From DAOTTI01 sp034437795 (GTDB taxonomy: Bacteria; Chloroflexota; UBA11872; UBA12225): a stretch of 64,000 nt of DNA. Every line of letters starts with the position of its first letter. Position 1 is the stretch's first letter. Positions 8,478-17,497 of the stretch are shown in pieces. Below the pieces are notes generated by a model. It searched no databases. It had not been told where the DNA came from and saw only the letters and a list, made by a program, of their open reading frames with translations. Position numbers and translations under genes: made by a program. The DNA lies in the NCBI GenBank assembly GCA_034437795.1, contig DAOTTI010000012.1, positions 1 through 64,000 of the forward strand, read 5' to 3'.

Positions 8478-9296
8478 ATGGCAACGATGGCCAGCTCTGA
8501 GGGACAGGCGAAGCCCGTGCTGGTGGCCGATCTGGCGTGGGTGGACGTGCGTGAGCAGATGGAACGAGGGGCGCGGATCGCGGTCGTACCGATCGGCTCC
8601 TGCGAGCAGCACGGGCCACACCTGCCCCTAGGATCGGACACCTACTTCATCTATGAGGTCTCGCGCCGGGGCGCCGAGCTGGCGGCGGCGCAGGCGGGCC
8701 GGCCGGTGGCGCTGGTCTTTCCGCCGGTGTGGTACAGCAACGGTGACCAGTGGGCGCCCGGCGAGGTCTGGCTGCGACCGAGCACGATCATCGCCCTGCT
8801 GGTAGACATTGTGACGCAGCTCGACCGCCACGGGTTCCGGCAGATCGTGCTGACCACCGGCCACGGCGGCAACCCCGGCATTATGGCGGATGCCCTGCGC
8901 GAGGCGCGCGGGCACGGCGTGAAGGCGGAGCTCTTCTCCGTGGCGCCGTGGGCCTTCATCGGCGAGGTGGTGAAAGAGGTGCAGGAGACGCAGAAGACGG
9001 GGCACGCCTGCGAGATCGAGACGTCGACCAGCCTGTACCTGTTTGGGGATCGCGTGCGGCTGGACCGGGTGGCGCCCGGGCCGGAGCGACCGAGCTACTG
9101 GGCGGAGATCAGCCCCTACGAGATGGTGCGCCGGGGCGTGGTGCGGCAGCAGGGCGTGAGCACCGGCAAGATCGGGGAGCACCCGGGGTACGTCGGCGAC
9201 CCGACCCGGGCATCCGCAGCGAAGGGCGAGCGTCTGGTGACGGCCTGGGTAGAAGGGTTTGCGCGGTTCCTGAGGGAGCTGGCAGGCGCGGGATGA
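8478..9296 (+). CDS. Creatininase family amidohydrolase
   Basis: A 272-residue member of the creatininase fold, which hydrolyses amide bonds in small cyclic or formylated compounds with two metal ions. Visible ligands and motifs are E43 and H45 (GSCEQHGPH), D54 (LGSDT), the TGHGGN loop and a Glu in HACEIETS. GGAGGG at 8466-8471 sits 6 nt before ATG 8478, which sets the start. A second family member lies at 28391-29131. Substrate unknown; creatinine is only one possibility (formylated pyrimidine and mycofactocin peptide homologues exist). Confidence 0.9.
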   Translation: MATMASSEGQAKPVLVADLAWVDVREQMERGARIAVVPIGSCEQHGPHLPLGSDTYFIYEVSRRGAELAAAQAGRPVALVFPPVWYSNGDQWAPGEVWLRPSTIIALLVDIVTQLDRHGFRQIVLTTGHGGNPGIMADALREARGHGVKAELFSVAPWAFIGEVVKEVQETQKTGHACEIETSTSLYLFGDRVRLDRVAPGPERPSYWAEISPYEMVRRGVVRQQGVSTGKIGEHPGYVGDPTRASAAKGERLVTAWVEGFARFLRELAGAG

Positions 9297-9312
9297 AAGC
9301 CCCTCGGGCGTC

Positions 9313-10023
9313 GTCAGGCTGCTGCCCGATGAGCTGCTGACGCTCCCGAACCTGGTTCGTGATGTGGTCGAGGCGGTGGGCCGGCAGGTCGAGGCCCAGC
9401 GCCGCGCCGACGAACGGCTGAGCGGGGTAGAAGCTCGCCTGGAACGAGCCGAAGAGCACCTGAGCGGGGGTAGAAGCTCGCCTGGAACGGGCCGAAGAGC
9501 ACCTGGTCCGTCTGGAAGAGGCGCTGACTGACCTCACCCGGCGGGTGAACGGGCTTGCGGCCGGCCAGCAACGCCTCCGCGAGGAGGTAGGGGCGCTGGC
9601 GGAGCTGCCGGAGGCCCGTGCCGACGTGGACGCGGCGAACGTGCTCATCGACGTCTTGGCGCCACGAGGGTTCCGGCTGCTGGCTCAGCCGGGGCCGGTG
9701 GAGGTGGATGGCGAGGTCGGCGTGGCGGCGCCGGTCGAAGACCCCGGTGGCCGGCGCGCATGGGTCCTGCTCCAGGCGAAGGCTCCGCTGCGTCGCGGCG
9801 ACGTTCGTGGGTGGGCTCGCCAGCTGCAGAAGCCGAGCTTCTGGAGGCGGTCGAGAACCGAGGGGATGACGGCGCCGTTCCTGCCTTACGCCTTGGGGCT
9901 GCGCGTTTATCAGGACGCAGCGGATGCCGGCAGGTTCTGGGCATCGGCATCCCGGGGCCGCGCGGGGAGCGGGGGGCGCCGGTGTTGCGTGAGGTCGAGC
10001 TGCCGGCTGCAAGCCAGCGGTGA
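9313..10023 (+). pseudogene. Frameshifted coiled-coil/PD-(D/E)XK-like hypothetical protein remnant
   Basis: Three overlapping frames join into one protein. It begins VRLLPDELLTLPNLV, continues with a coiled coil of VEARLERAEEHL type, then the C-terminal domain RADVDAANVLIDVLAPRGF, WVLLQAKA and FLPYALGLRVYQDA, and ends in GIGIPGPRGER. This resembles coiled-coil proteins with a degenerate nuclease-like C-terminus common in Chloroflexota and cyanobacteria. Frame changes lie at 9466-9470, where a tandem 42/43-bp duplication has five G instead of four, and near 9930 (one base lost). It fills most of the 830-bp gap after the creatininase gene. Two independent lesions argue for a true pseudogene. 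Confidence 0.6.
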
Positions 10024-10065
10024 TCCCAGGCCGCGCCCTACGGCACCCTGGATCCTTCAGGAGCG

Positions 10066-10120
10066 GAGCCCTCACCCTCTCCCACAGGGAGACGGGACTC
10101 GTCGCTGGCGGAGGAGGGCG
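10066..10120. repeat. Intergenic palindromic repeat, type A
   Basis: GAGCCCTCACCCTCTCCC, ACA, GGGAGACGGGACTCGTCGCTGG: the standard type A unit. Non-coding, downstream of the enolase-superfamily pseudogene. Confidence 0.7.
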
Positions 10121-10129
10121 CGAGGCGGG

Positions 10130-11209
10130 TCAGCTCCGTAGCCGGGTGAGTACGTCCTCGTCCAGCTCGACGCCTAGGCCCGGCGTTTCGGGCACCTCCA
10201 TGCGGCCCTGGTGGACGAGTACAGGCTCGCGCCAGATGGGGAACTCGTCGCGCAGGGGGTGAGGCTCGATGTTGTACTCCTGCGGGTAGATGCAGCTAGG
10301 GGTGCTGACCCACAGGTGCAGGTGGGCCAGGGTACCGATGGTGGGCTGGGTGTTGTGGACGGTGATCGGCTTGTCGTAGGTCTGAGCCAGGGCCGCGATC
10401 TTCTTGAACTCCGTGATCCCCCCGCACTTGATCACGTCCGGCTGGAGGATGTCCACCTTGCCGATGGTGATCAGGTCGCGGAACTGCCAGCGCTGGTACT
10501 CCTGCTCGCCGGCGGCGATGGGGATGTCTACCGCCTCGGCCAGCGCCGCCAGCCCCTGGTAGTCGTAGGCGGGGACCGGCTCCTCGAAGTGCCAGACGTT
10601 GAACTCTTCCAGGCGGCGCGCCATCTTGATGGCCGTGTGCGGCAGGTAGGCGTTATTCACGTCCACCAGGATGGCGAAGTCGTCTCCAACCAGCTTCCGC
10701 ATCTCCCGCACGGTGTCGATCGTCTGGTCGAAGCCGCTGTCATACATCCAGGGCGTGGCCGAGTGGATCTTGTAGGCGCGGTAGCCTTGCTCCTTGAACG
10801 AGAGCGCCCGTTCCGCCTCCTCCTGCGGGGTCATGTCACGCCGCATGGAGCTGGCGTAGACCTCGGCATGGGGCCGGAACTTGCCGCCGAGCAGCTTTTA
10901 CAGCGGCTGGCCGGCGGCCTTGCCGATAACGTCCCACAGGGCGATGTCGATGCCGGCCATCGCCTCCAGCTGGGCGCCGGTCGGACCCAGCTTATAGGGG
11001 CGATGGAGCATCTTGTGCCAGATCCGCTCCACGTCGAACGGATCTTCGCCAACCACGAGCGGGGCCAGGGCGCGCTCCACCATGGCGTGGGTGACGGCGG
11101 CGTTCATCGGGCTGACCTCCCCCACGCCGTCGATGCCTTCGTCGGTGTAGACGCGGACGAGGTGGTAGCGGTTGAGGAGCACGATCGATTCGATGCGGGT
11201 GACTTTCAT
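10130..11209 (-). pseudogene. Mandelate racemase/muconate lactonizing (enolase superfamily) enzyme with in-frame stop
   Basis: The reading frame encodes a 359-residue enolase-superfamily protein. It has the N-terminal capping domain MKVTRIESIVLLNRYHLVRV, the barrel motifs ILVDVNN, WHFEEPVP and AAGEQEY, then ILQPDVIKCGG, and the C-terminal ITVHN base region. Codon 104 (10898-10900) is TAA where homologues have Tyr (GQPLYKLLGG); both halves are otherwise in the same frame and fully conserved. This is either a recent nonsense mutation, a sequencing error, or readthrough. It would have dehydrated or racemised a sugar acid. An intact paralogue lies at 14843-15970. Three 11-bp direct repeats lie upstream at 11304-11336. 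Confidence 0.8.
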
Positions 11210-11303
11210 CGGCCTCTCCTTCCGACCTCTCTTTCCTGGGTGATGAGCTTGCGCAGCGCACGACGCCGCTGCCGGGAGGGCTCTCGCCGACGCGCCATCT
11301 GGA

Positions 11304-11347
11304 ACGTCTATGTAACGTCTATGTAAAGACTATGTAAAGACCACGAC
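11304..11347. promoter_or_regulatory. Three 11-bp direct repeats, candidate response-regulator operator
   Basis: On the minus strand the units read TACATAGTCTT, TACATAGACGT, TACATAGACGT, spaced exactly 11 bp (one helical turn), with a weaker fourth unit. They stand out as AT-rich in GC-rich DNA and lie about 95-140 nt upstream of the enolase-superfamily start at 11209. Direct repeats at 11-bp spacing are typical of OmpR/PhoB-type winged-helix regulators. Confidence 0.45.
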
Positions 11348-11360
11348 CACGGAGCGCAGG

Positions 11361-12569
11361 TTAGAGCACGTCGAACGCACGGGCTTTCATCGGCCGGTCC
11401 ACGCGGAAGGGGTTGGCCTCCGGTGGGACCTTGCCGAGCATGGCGTCCACACAGAGCCGGCTGCCGCCAGGGCTGCCCATGATCCCGTGGCCGCTGTACC
11501 CCGTGTTCACGTTCAGGCCCGGGATCGCGGTCGGGCCCAGTAGTGGCCGATGGTCGGCGGTATAGGTGTACTGGCCGCCCATGAGAAACCACAGGTCGTC
11601 GTTGCGCTCCCAGACGTTGCGCCAGAAGGGGACGATGCGCGCCACGCTGTGCGGGCTGCGGGGGTTAAGCAAACTGAAGTAGAAGTCGGCCGAGGTCGGC
11701 ACGTTGTCCAGGGGCGGCGTGGCGGGCGTGTCGTGCTGCGTGTAGAGCAGGTAGGCGCCGTTGAGCGCGGGGCGCCAATGGGCGCCGGTGTCCTCGTCGA
11801 TGGTCATCGGCGCGTCCAGCGGGACCTCCGGCACGATGGGCATAATCAGCTTCTGCCGGATGCGCAACGTGAGGTCGAGGCGCAGGCCGGCCAGGGCGGC
11901 CACGGCGCCGGAGAACGGCCCGGCGGCAATCACGACCTGGTCGCAGAAGATGGCGCCGCGCGTCGTTCGCACGCCCTTGACCCGGCCGCCGGCCATCTCG
12001 AAGCCGGTGGCCTCCGTCTCCAGGCAGAATGTGGCGCCGCTGCCGGCGGCGAAACCGTTCGTCACGCGTTTGACGTCGAGCCAGCCGTCGCGGGCGCGGT
12101 AGCGCGCGGAGACGACGTCCGGGGAGAGGTAGGGAAAGCGCCGGCGCGCTTCGTCCCCCGTCAGCAGCTCGACGTCGGTCAGGCCCCAGCCGCGCTGGAG
12201 TTCGACCAGGGTGCGCTGGCGGGCCGCCCCCTCCTCGGTGGTCGTCAGCCAGAGGTAGCCCTGCTGGACCAGGCTGATGTCCAGCCGTGGCAGGCCCACG
12301 TGGTCGGCAAAGCGCTCGAAGGTGGCGATGGACTCCTGCACCAGGCGGATCTCTTCCGGATTATCGAACTGGGCGCGGAAGGCGCCGGTGGAGGCGGGCG
12401 TGGTCAACGAGCAGAGGCGGGGGCGCTTCTCGACGACGACACAGCGCAGCCCCGCTCGTGCCGCGTAGAAGGCCGTGGCCGCGCCGACAATGCCGCCGCC
12501 GATGACGACTACGTCGGCGGTGGCGGGCAGGCCCTCAGCGTAGCGGATGGGGTAGGGGCCTGATGGCAT
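11361..12569 (-). CDS. FAD-dependent oxidoreductase (D-amino acid oxidase/DadA-like)
   Basis: A 402-residue DAO-family flavoprotein. The dinucleotide-binding motif GGGIVGAATAFYAARAG is at residues 24-40, with the ribose-binding Glu (E47) after VVV. The C-terminal FAD motif is PGLNVNTGYSGHGIMGSP. Such enzymes oxidise secondary or tertiary amines (glycine, sarcosine, D-amino acids). ATG 12569 gives the family-typical N-terminus. The order on the minus strand (SBP, FAD oxidoreductase, enolase-like gene) and short gaps (45 bp and 151 bp) suggest one catabolic unit. Substrate unknown. Confidence 0.88.
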   Translation of the reverse strand: MPSGPYPIRYAEGLPATADVVVIGGGIVGAATAFYAARAGLRCVVVEKRPRLCSLTTPASTGAFRAQFDNPEEIRLVQESIATFERFADHVGLPRLDISLVQQGYLWLTTTEEGAARQRTLVELQRGWGLTDVELLTGDEARRRFPYLSPDVVSARYRARDGWLDVKRVTNGFAAGSGATFCLETEATGFEMAGGRVKGVRTTRGAIFCDQVVIAAGPFSGAVAALAGLRLDLTLRIRQKLIMPIVPEVPLDAPMTIDEDTGAHWRPALNGAYLLYTQHDTPATPPLDNVPTSADFYFSLLNPRSPHSVARIVPFWRNVWERNDDLWFLMGGQYTYTADHRPLLGPTAIPGLNVNTGYSGHGIMGSPGGSRLCVDAMLGKVPPEANPFRVDRPMKARAFDVL

Positions 12570-12614
12570 GATAGATAGGCGCTCCTTCGGTCTCGGGCCT
12601 GCACGCGCGGGGCG

Positions 12615-14042
12615 CTACCTCGTCGCCGGCGCCCTGGCGCGCAGGAAGTCGTTCACCTTCGGTACCAGGGCGTCGACGACCTGCTTGGCCGAGCGTTCGT
12701 TCCGCCAGAGCGCGCCGAGCTCCGGCATGATGATGTCGCGCTCGATCTCCTGCCAGTGGGGGAAGATGGGGTTCACGTGGATGACGGTCTGGCCATCGGC
12801 GCCGACGTGCCGGCTCTTGGGCGGCAGATGGGGATCGACGGTCTGGAGGTACTGCACGGCCGACTTACGGCCGGGATAGTAGACGATCGCCAGCTGCTTG
12901 GCGGTCTCCGCGCTGACCAGGTGCTGGAAGACGGCCCAGGCCTCTTCGTGGTGGCGCGAGGCGGCGACGATCAGCCAGGCCACGCCGCCGCCGGTCGTCA
13001 GGCGCCTGCCCTTCCCTTTGGGGTTGACGGCGTTGTCCCAGCGGAAGGTGGCCCGCCGGTGCCGGACCACCTGCGCCACAGGCGCGATGCGCATAGCCAC
13101 GTTTCCCCCACTAATGAACATGGCCTCGGCGCCGCCGGCGGCCATCTCTTCCTGAGGCGTCGGCGCGACGCGGTACCGGTACATCAGGTCCTGCATGAAC
13201 TGGAGCGCCTCCACCGCCCGCGGATCGTCGAGGGTGCAGCGAGTGAAATTCTCGTTGAAGAACTCGGCGCCGTTGGTCCAGATCCACTGCCCGTAGCCGC
13301 CCCGCAGGCCCCGCCCGACGATGCAGCCATACTGCACGGTGCCAGCGCCGTCGCGCTTGGTGAGGCGGTCGGCCGCCTTGAGAAAGGCGTCGAAGTCCCA
13401 GCCGGGGGCGTCGAGCTTGGTCGGCGGGTAGGACAGGCCCCCATTGTCGAAGAGGTTCTGGTTGACGTACAGGCTCTGGTTGGACATGCCGCGGGGCAGG
13501 CCGTACCTTCTGCCCTGCCATTGGTATTGCACGATGGCCATGTCGAAGAAGTCGGAGAGGTCATACCGGTCGCGCTTGAAGTAGGGATCAAGGGCCAGGA
13601 ACTGCCCCTTGTCGATCAGTGGGAGCGCCTCCGTCGCCTCCAGCGCGGCGATGTCTGGAGGCGTGCCGGCGGCCAGGGCAGTCTCGAGGCGCTCGGGGCG
13701 CGAGGCGCCGGCCGGAAGGATGAGCGGCTCCAGCGCCGGACCGGCCGGATGCGCCGCCCGCCAGCGCTCCACGACAGCGTCAAAGAGGGGCTGCTCCTCA
13801 GCCGCCAGCTCCGTCAAGACCTGGACGGAGACGTTCGTCCGCAGCGCCGCCCTTTTCTCAGCGGCGCCCGGCGCGCGGCAGGCCGCCAGCGCCCCCAAGG
13901 CGGTCGTGGCCAGCGGCGCCGCCAGCAGCTCGCGGCGGTGGAGGCGTCGCTCAGTCGCGGGGCTCATCAGGCAGGCGCCTCCCCGGCCACTCAAGGCGCG
14001 ATGCTGATCGTGCTTGCCAGGCTCGCTTCGGCTCATCTTCAT
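12615..14042 (-). CDS. Lipoprotein extracellular solute-binding protein, family 1
   Basis: A 475-residue sugar-binding lipoprotein. The start is ATG 14042, with GGAGGG 4 nt upstream; an in-frame ATG 25 codons later (MSPATERR) would remove an unusual N-terminal extension. The signal has RRLHRREL, twin-Arg like, followed by a hydrophobic run and a lipobox (LAAC). Mature-domain blocks include AAGTPPDIAALEA, GRRYGLPRGMSNQSLYVN and WDFDAFLKAADRL. It is followed by the FAD oxidoreductase gene and has no permease neighbour. Confidence 0.88.
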   Translation of the reverse strand: MKMSRSEPGKHDQHRALSGRGGACLMSPATERRLHRRELLAAPLATTALGALAACRAPGAAEKRAALRTNVSVQVLTELAAEEQPLFDAVVERWRAAHPAGPALEPLILPAGASRPERLETALAAGTPPDIAALEATEALPLIDKGQFLALDPYFKRDRYDLSDFFDMAIVQYQWQGRRYGLPRGMSNQSLYVNQNLFDNGGLSYPPTKLDAPGWDFDAFLKAADRLTKRDGAGTVQYGCIVGRGLRGGYGQWIWTNGAEFFNENFTRCTLDDPRAVEALQFMQDLMYRYRVAPTPQEEMAAGGAEAMFISGGNVAMRIAPVAQVVRHRRATFRWDNAVNPKGKGRRLTTGGGVAWLIVAASRHHEEAWAVFQHLVSAETAKQLAIVYYPGRKSAVQYLQTVDPHLPPKSRHVGADGQTVIHVNPIFPHWQEIERDIIMPELGALWRNERSAKQVVDALVPKVNDFLRARAPATR

Positions 14043-14336
14043 GCGTCCCTCCTACATGCCTCCTTTACGGAACCCCGAGAAACGCCGCTCTCCCGGCGCG
14101 GGCAGAGCAGCGGCTCACGTGCCGCCCTCCCATTCGCGTCGCCCGTTCTCGCGGCGCGCGGGGCGAGCGTCATCCCGCCGAGGGCGGTGAACTCCCAGCA
14201 GGTCAGTGCGTACCGGCAGCGCCATGCACCAGGCGGGAGCAGGGCCGCTGCCGCCGGCAGTGACCGCTAGAGGCAGGGTACTGCGGCCGGCCGCTGGAGT
14301 CAACCTGTCGGCAGAGAGGGGGAACGGGACGACAGC

Positions 14337-14475
14337 CCTCACCCCTGGCCCCCTCTCCCGCACGCGGGAGAGGGGGAACGCGGGCCTTGGAGAGAGGTTC
14401 TCCCCCACGATGGCCCCGCCGCCCCCGCTCCGACGGGGGACGCGGAGACGCGGGGAGACGGGGTGAGGTCTTACT
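14337..14475. repeat. Intergenic palindromic repeats, type B
   Basis: Bases 14349-14376 repeat the perfect 13-bp stem of 8290-8317, with AC instead of GT at the centre. A degenerate copy follows (CCGCTCCGACGGGGGACGCGG). The surrounding 14043-14842 stretch (800 bp) holds repeats only; no gene is supported in it. Confidence 0.75.
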
Positions 14476-14565
14476 CGCGGCGCGCTGCGGTGCGGGGACC
14501 GCGGGACTACCGCAGCCTGCTGCTGGCGCATTACCTCGCGGCGCGCTGCGGTGCGGGGGCCGCGG
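14471..14565 (+). repeat. Direct repeat, about 34 bp, 60-bp period
   Basis: A GC-rich unit beginning TTACTCGCGGCGCGCTGCGG at 14471 recurs at 14531 with one inserted base and one substitution. No coding frame or transposase signal accompanies it. Confidence 0.6.
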
Positions 14566-14682
14566 AGGAACGCCGGTCATAGCCTGGCGCGTTTGGCCAG
14601 CGGAGCCAATAGTCGCCTGCCAGATACGTGACCCGCTGGCCCGGGTTCTTCGCCAGCGGAGCCGGCACTGCCGCCCGCTGCG

Positions 14683-14760
14683 GGGGCCCCCGCTCTCCCA
14701 CAGGGAGAGGGAACTCCTGCGTGGGCGAGGGAACGGATCACCGGCCACGAGAAATCCGGT
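14683..14760. repeat. Intergenic palindromic repeat, type A
   Basis: GCTCTCCC, ACA, GGGAGAGGGAACTCC core with degraded tail, directly abutting copy 2 of the 86-bp element. Confidence 0.6.
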
Positions 14761-14846
14761 CTACGTAGGCGCTGGTACGTTCGTGCGGGACAGGACGGCC
14801 GGGCATCGATGGACAGGGCGGCGCGAACATGCCAGCGGATCCTTAG
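14761..14846 (+). repeat. 86-bp inverted-repeat element, copy 2
   Basis: Closely similar to copies at 1458 and 30846. Its right end CTTAG (14842-14846) contains, on the minus strand, the TAA stop of the neighbouring enolase-superfamily gene (14843-14845). The element therefore begins exactly inside that stop codon. Confidence 0.88.
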
Positions 14847-15970
14847 ACCGCGTAGGCGACTGAGCCGTCCGCTCGGAGCGGGTTTCTCATGGGGTCCCAC
14901 AGGGGGCGCCCTACCTCCTTTAATCGGGCCTCATCCAGCTTGACGCCCAGCCCGGGGGCATCCGGCACGGGCAGGTAGCCGCCCGTTCGTTTCAGCGCGC
15001 CTGGAAAGGCCGTGGCGACGGGGCCCTCGTCGGCCTTGGAGTACTCCTGGACGACAAAGTTGGGGATGGAGACATCCAGGTGCACCGACGCGGCCGTCAG
15101 CACTGGCCCGAGGAAGTTGTGCGTCACCACGGCGGCGTGGAAGGACTCGGCGATGGCGGCGATCTTCTTGCAGTGGGTGAGCCCGCCGGCCAACCCTACG
15201 TCAGGGCGCACGTACTGGCTGCCGCCGTAGACGAGTAGCTCGCGGAACTCCCAGATGGAGTGCATCCGCTCGCCGTTGGCCAGGGCGCTGGAGATGCGCC
15301 GCGCGATCTCGGCCTGGGACTGGATGCTATCGATCTGGATCGGGTCTTCGATGAACAGTGGATGGAAGCGGGCGATCGCCTCGGCGACGGGCACAGCCTG
15401 CAGGGGGGTGAGCTTACGGTGGAACTCGGTGATGAGGTCGACGTCCTTACCTACGGCCTCGCGGGCCGCTGCCACACGCTCCACCACGGCCGCGACCAGT
15501 CCTTCCAGGGTCATGTCCTGAAACCCCGCGGGAATGGGATCGAACTTGATGGCGGTAAAGCCTTCCTCGGCCGCGGCGCGGGCATTGGCCGCCAGCTGCT
15601 CCGGCGTGGCGCCACCCATCAGGAGATGCAGGCGCACCTTGTCACGGCACCTGCCGCCGAGCAGCTCCCAGATCGGGGCCTGGAACCGCTGGCCTTTGAT
15701 GTCCCACAGGGCGATATCTACGGCGCTGACGGCGCCGCTGAGCACGGACCCGCGGAAGGGGGCCATCCGGTAGAGGTACTGCCAGTGGTGCTCGATCCGC
15801 AGCGGGTCCTGCCCTACGAGATACTTGCGGAAGGTCTGGATCACCTCGTGTACCGCGTTCGGGTAGCCCCAGCAGGCCGTCTGGCCCAGGCCCACAATCC
15901 CATCCTCCGTGGTGATGCGGACGAACAGGCTGCCGCCGACCAGGATAGGCTCCACCTCAGCAATCTTCAT
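14843..15970 (-). CDS. Mandelate racemase/muconate lactonizing enzyme family (sugar acid dehydratase-like)
   Basis: An intact 375-residue enolase-superfamily enzyme. Metal ligands are E182 (TEFH), E208 (FIED) and E234 (NGE); the general base dyad is H284 (VTHNF) with D257 (RPDVG); H184 lies next to the first ligand. The pattern fits the galactonate/gluconate dehydratase branch, which removes water from an aldonic acid. GAGGAGAG lies upstream of ATG 15970. The stop codon coincides with the end of an 86-bp repeat. It is a paralogue of the broken gene at 10130-11209, which may make that loss tolerable. Confidence 0.92.
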   Translation of the reverse strand: MKIAEVEPILVGGSLFVRITTEDGIVGLGQTACWGYPNAVHEVIQTFRKYLVGQDPLRIEHHWQYLYRMAPFRGSVLSGAVSAVDIALWDIKGQRFQAPIWELLGGRCRDKVRLHLLMGGATPEQLAANARAAAEEGFTAIKFDPIPAGFQDMTLEGLVAAVVERVAAAREAVGKDVDLITEFHRKLTPLQAVPVAEAIARFHPLFIEDPIQIDSIQSQAEIARRISSALANGERMHSIWEFRELLVYGGSQYVRPDVGLAGGLTHCKKIAAIAESFHAAVVTHNFLGPVLTAASVHLDVSIPNFVVQEYSKADEGPVATAFPGALKRTGGYLPVPDAPGLGVKLDEARLKEVGRPLWDPMRNPLRADGSVAYAV

Positions 15971-16167
15971 GGCGCGTCTCTCCTCTGGAGCCTGAATGCT
16001 ACCGCGCCCGCTGCCGGCGGCGCCGGTTCGACGTTCAGATCAGGGGCACGGGCACGCAGCCGCGGGGGTCGGGCGCCGGCTCCGTCCCTGAGCCGAGACC
16101 AGCCCTCGGCCGCTGCCGGCCCGCTCGCGCAACGGCACAGGCACGCCGAGCGTGTAGACTACAGGGC

Positions 16168-17460
16168 ATGCGCCTGCTGGGACGATCAGTGAGACGCCGG
16201 ACGGCCCTTGAGCGCGGGGCACGGGCCCTGCTGGGCGGGGGCCTGCTTGCGGCCGGCAGCGGGTGCCGGCCGCCGGAGTGGGGGCGGCCGGTAGGGGCAG
16301 CGGAGGTGTACGTCGGGCTCGGCCGGGCGCGGGAGGTGGCCATCCTGGACGCGGTGACGGACACGGTGCGCCGGCGCGTTTCGCTGGCCCCGCTGGGGGA
16401 GCGCGGCCTGCCATGGCGGCTGGGGGTCGGGCCGGCGGGGAACGCGGCCATGGTCCCGCTGGTGGGCAACGAGCCCCGCGTGGGGCTCATCGCTCCGGCG
16501 CCGTCTGCGGAGGGGCGTGGCGGAGGTGTACGCTGGCGGCAGACGGGAAGCGGGCGCGCCGGCGGCGATGGATCGCAGGAGTGCGCCTGGCTGCGGGTGG
16601 GGACGGGGCGCCCGCCGCCCGCGCGCGCCGGCGCGTGGATTGCTCCGGAGGCGCCGCAGACGCTGACCGCCGACGCCCGCGGGCAGGCCTACGTCCTGCT
16701 GGCCGACGCCGCCGGTCGGGAGCCGTCGCACGCGGCGGTGGTCGACCTCCGGCGGGGAACCGTGCTGCGCCACCTGCCGCTCTCCCCCGCGGGGGAAAGC
16801 GTGCTGGCCCTGCTGGCCTTACCAGACGGGGACCGCCTGATCGCGGCCGTATGGCGGTGGGCCAGCACCGGAGCCGGTGGGAGCCGGCCCGCTGCCGGAC
16901 GGCTGGTGCTCCTGGACGCGCGGACGGGCGCCATCCGGGCGCGATCCGGCCTCCCCGACGACGCCGCGGTGACCGACCTGGCGCTGGCGGCGCCTCCGCC
17001 CGGCGCCGCGGGAGCCGGCGGGCTGGCCATCTATGCGGTGGTGGGGACGCCCGGCCCGGCGCTGGACGAGGATGACTGGTGGGCGCCGACCACACAGTTC
17101 GAGCTGGCCGCACTGGACCAGACAACGCTGGACGTGCTGGCGGTCTGGCCGCTCGAGCGCCGGCCCCAGGCCCTGGCGGTGGCGCCGGATGGGAGCCGCG
17201 CCTACCTGCTGGTGGGCCTGCCAGGCGGCTGGGGCTGGTCGCAGCGCGTAGTCGTGCTCGATCTGGTTGGCGGCGGGGCGCGCCGCGTCTGGCCGCTGCC
17301 GTCGGGCGGCTTCGGGCTGGCGCTGAGCGCCGCTGGCAAGCTCTACGTCGCGGACGCCTTTGGCGACCGGCTGTGGCGGGTGGACACGCGCACGGACACT
17401 TTCCTGGGCAGCATCCCGCTGGCCGGCGCTCCCATCGCCATCGCCGCCCGCCCCGCGTGA
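16168..17460 (+). CDS. YVTN-type beta-propeller lipoprotein-like protein
   Basis: A 430-residue protein. The N-terminus is basic (RSVRRR), then hydrophobic, ending in GSGC at residue 33, an imperfect lipobox, so probably exported and membrane-anchored. The rest carries repeated propeller blades of the 40-residue YVTN/surface-antigen type: VYVGLGRAREVAILDAVTDT, PQALAVAPDGSRAYLL, and KLYVADAFGDRLWRVDTRTD. Such proteins are structural or bind partners; no enzyme residues are visible. ATG 16168 has no clear ribosome binding site. The 197 bp upstream (15971-16167) show nothing notable. Confidence 0.75.
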   Translation: MRLLGRSVRRRTALERGARALLGGGLLAAGSGCRPPEWGRPVGAAEVYVGLGRAREVAILDAVTDTVRRRVSLAPLGERGLPWRLGVGPAGNAAMVPLVGNEPRVGLIAPAPSAEGRGGGVRWRQTGSGRAGGDGSQECAWLRVGTGRPPPARAGAWIAPEAPQTLTADARGQAYVLLADAAGREPSHAAVVDLRRGTVLRHLPLSPAGESVLALLALPDGDRLIAAVWRWASTGAGGSRPAAGRLVLLDARTGAIRARSGLPDDAAVTDLALAAPPPGAAGAGGLAIYAVVGTPGPALDEDDWWAPTTQFELAALDQTTLDVLAVWPLERRPQALAVAPDGSRAYLLVGLPGGWGWSQRVVVLDLVGGGARRVWPLPSGGFGLALSAAGKLYVADAFGDRLWRVDTRTDTFLGSIPLAGAPIAIAARPA

Positions 17461-17497
17461 GGTTGGCCCGTGTCGCTCATAGCCTGGCGATTTCAAA

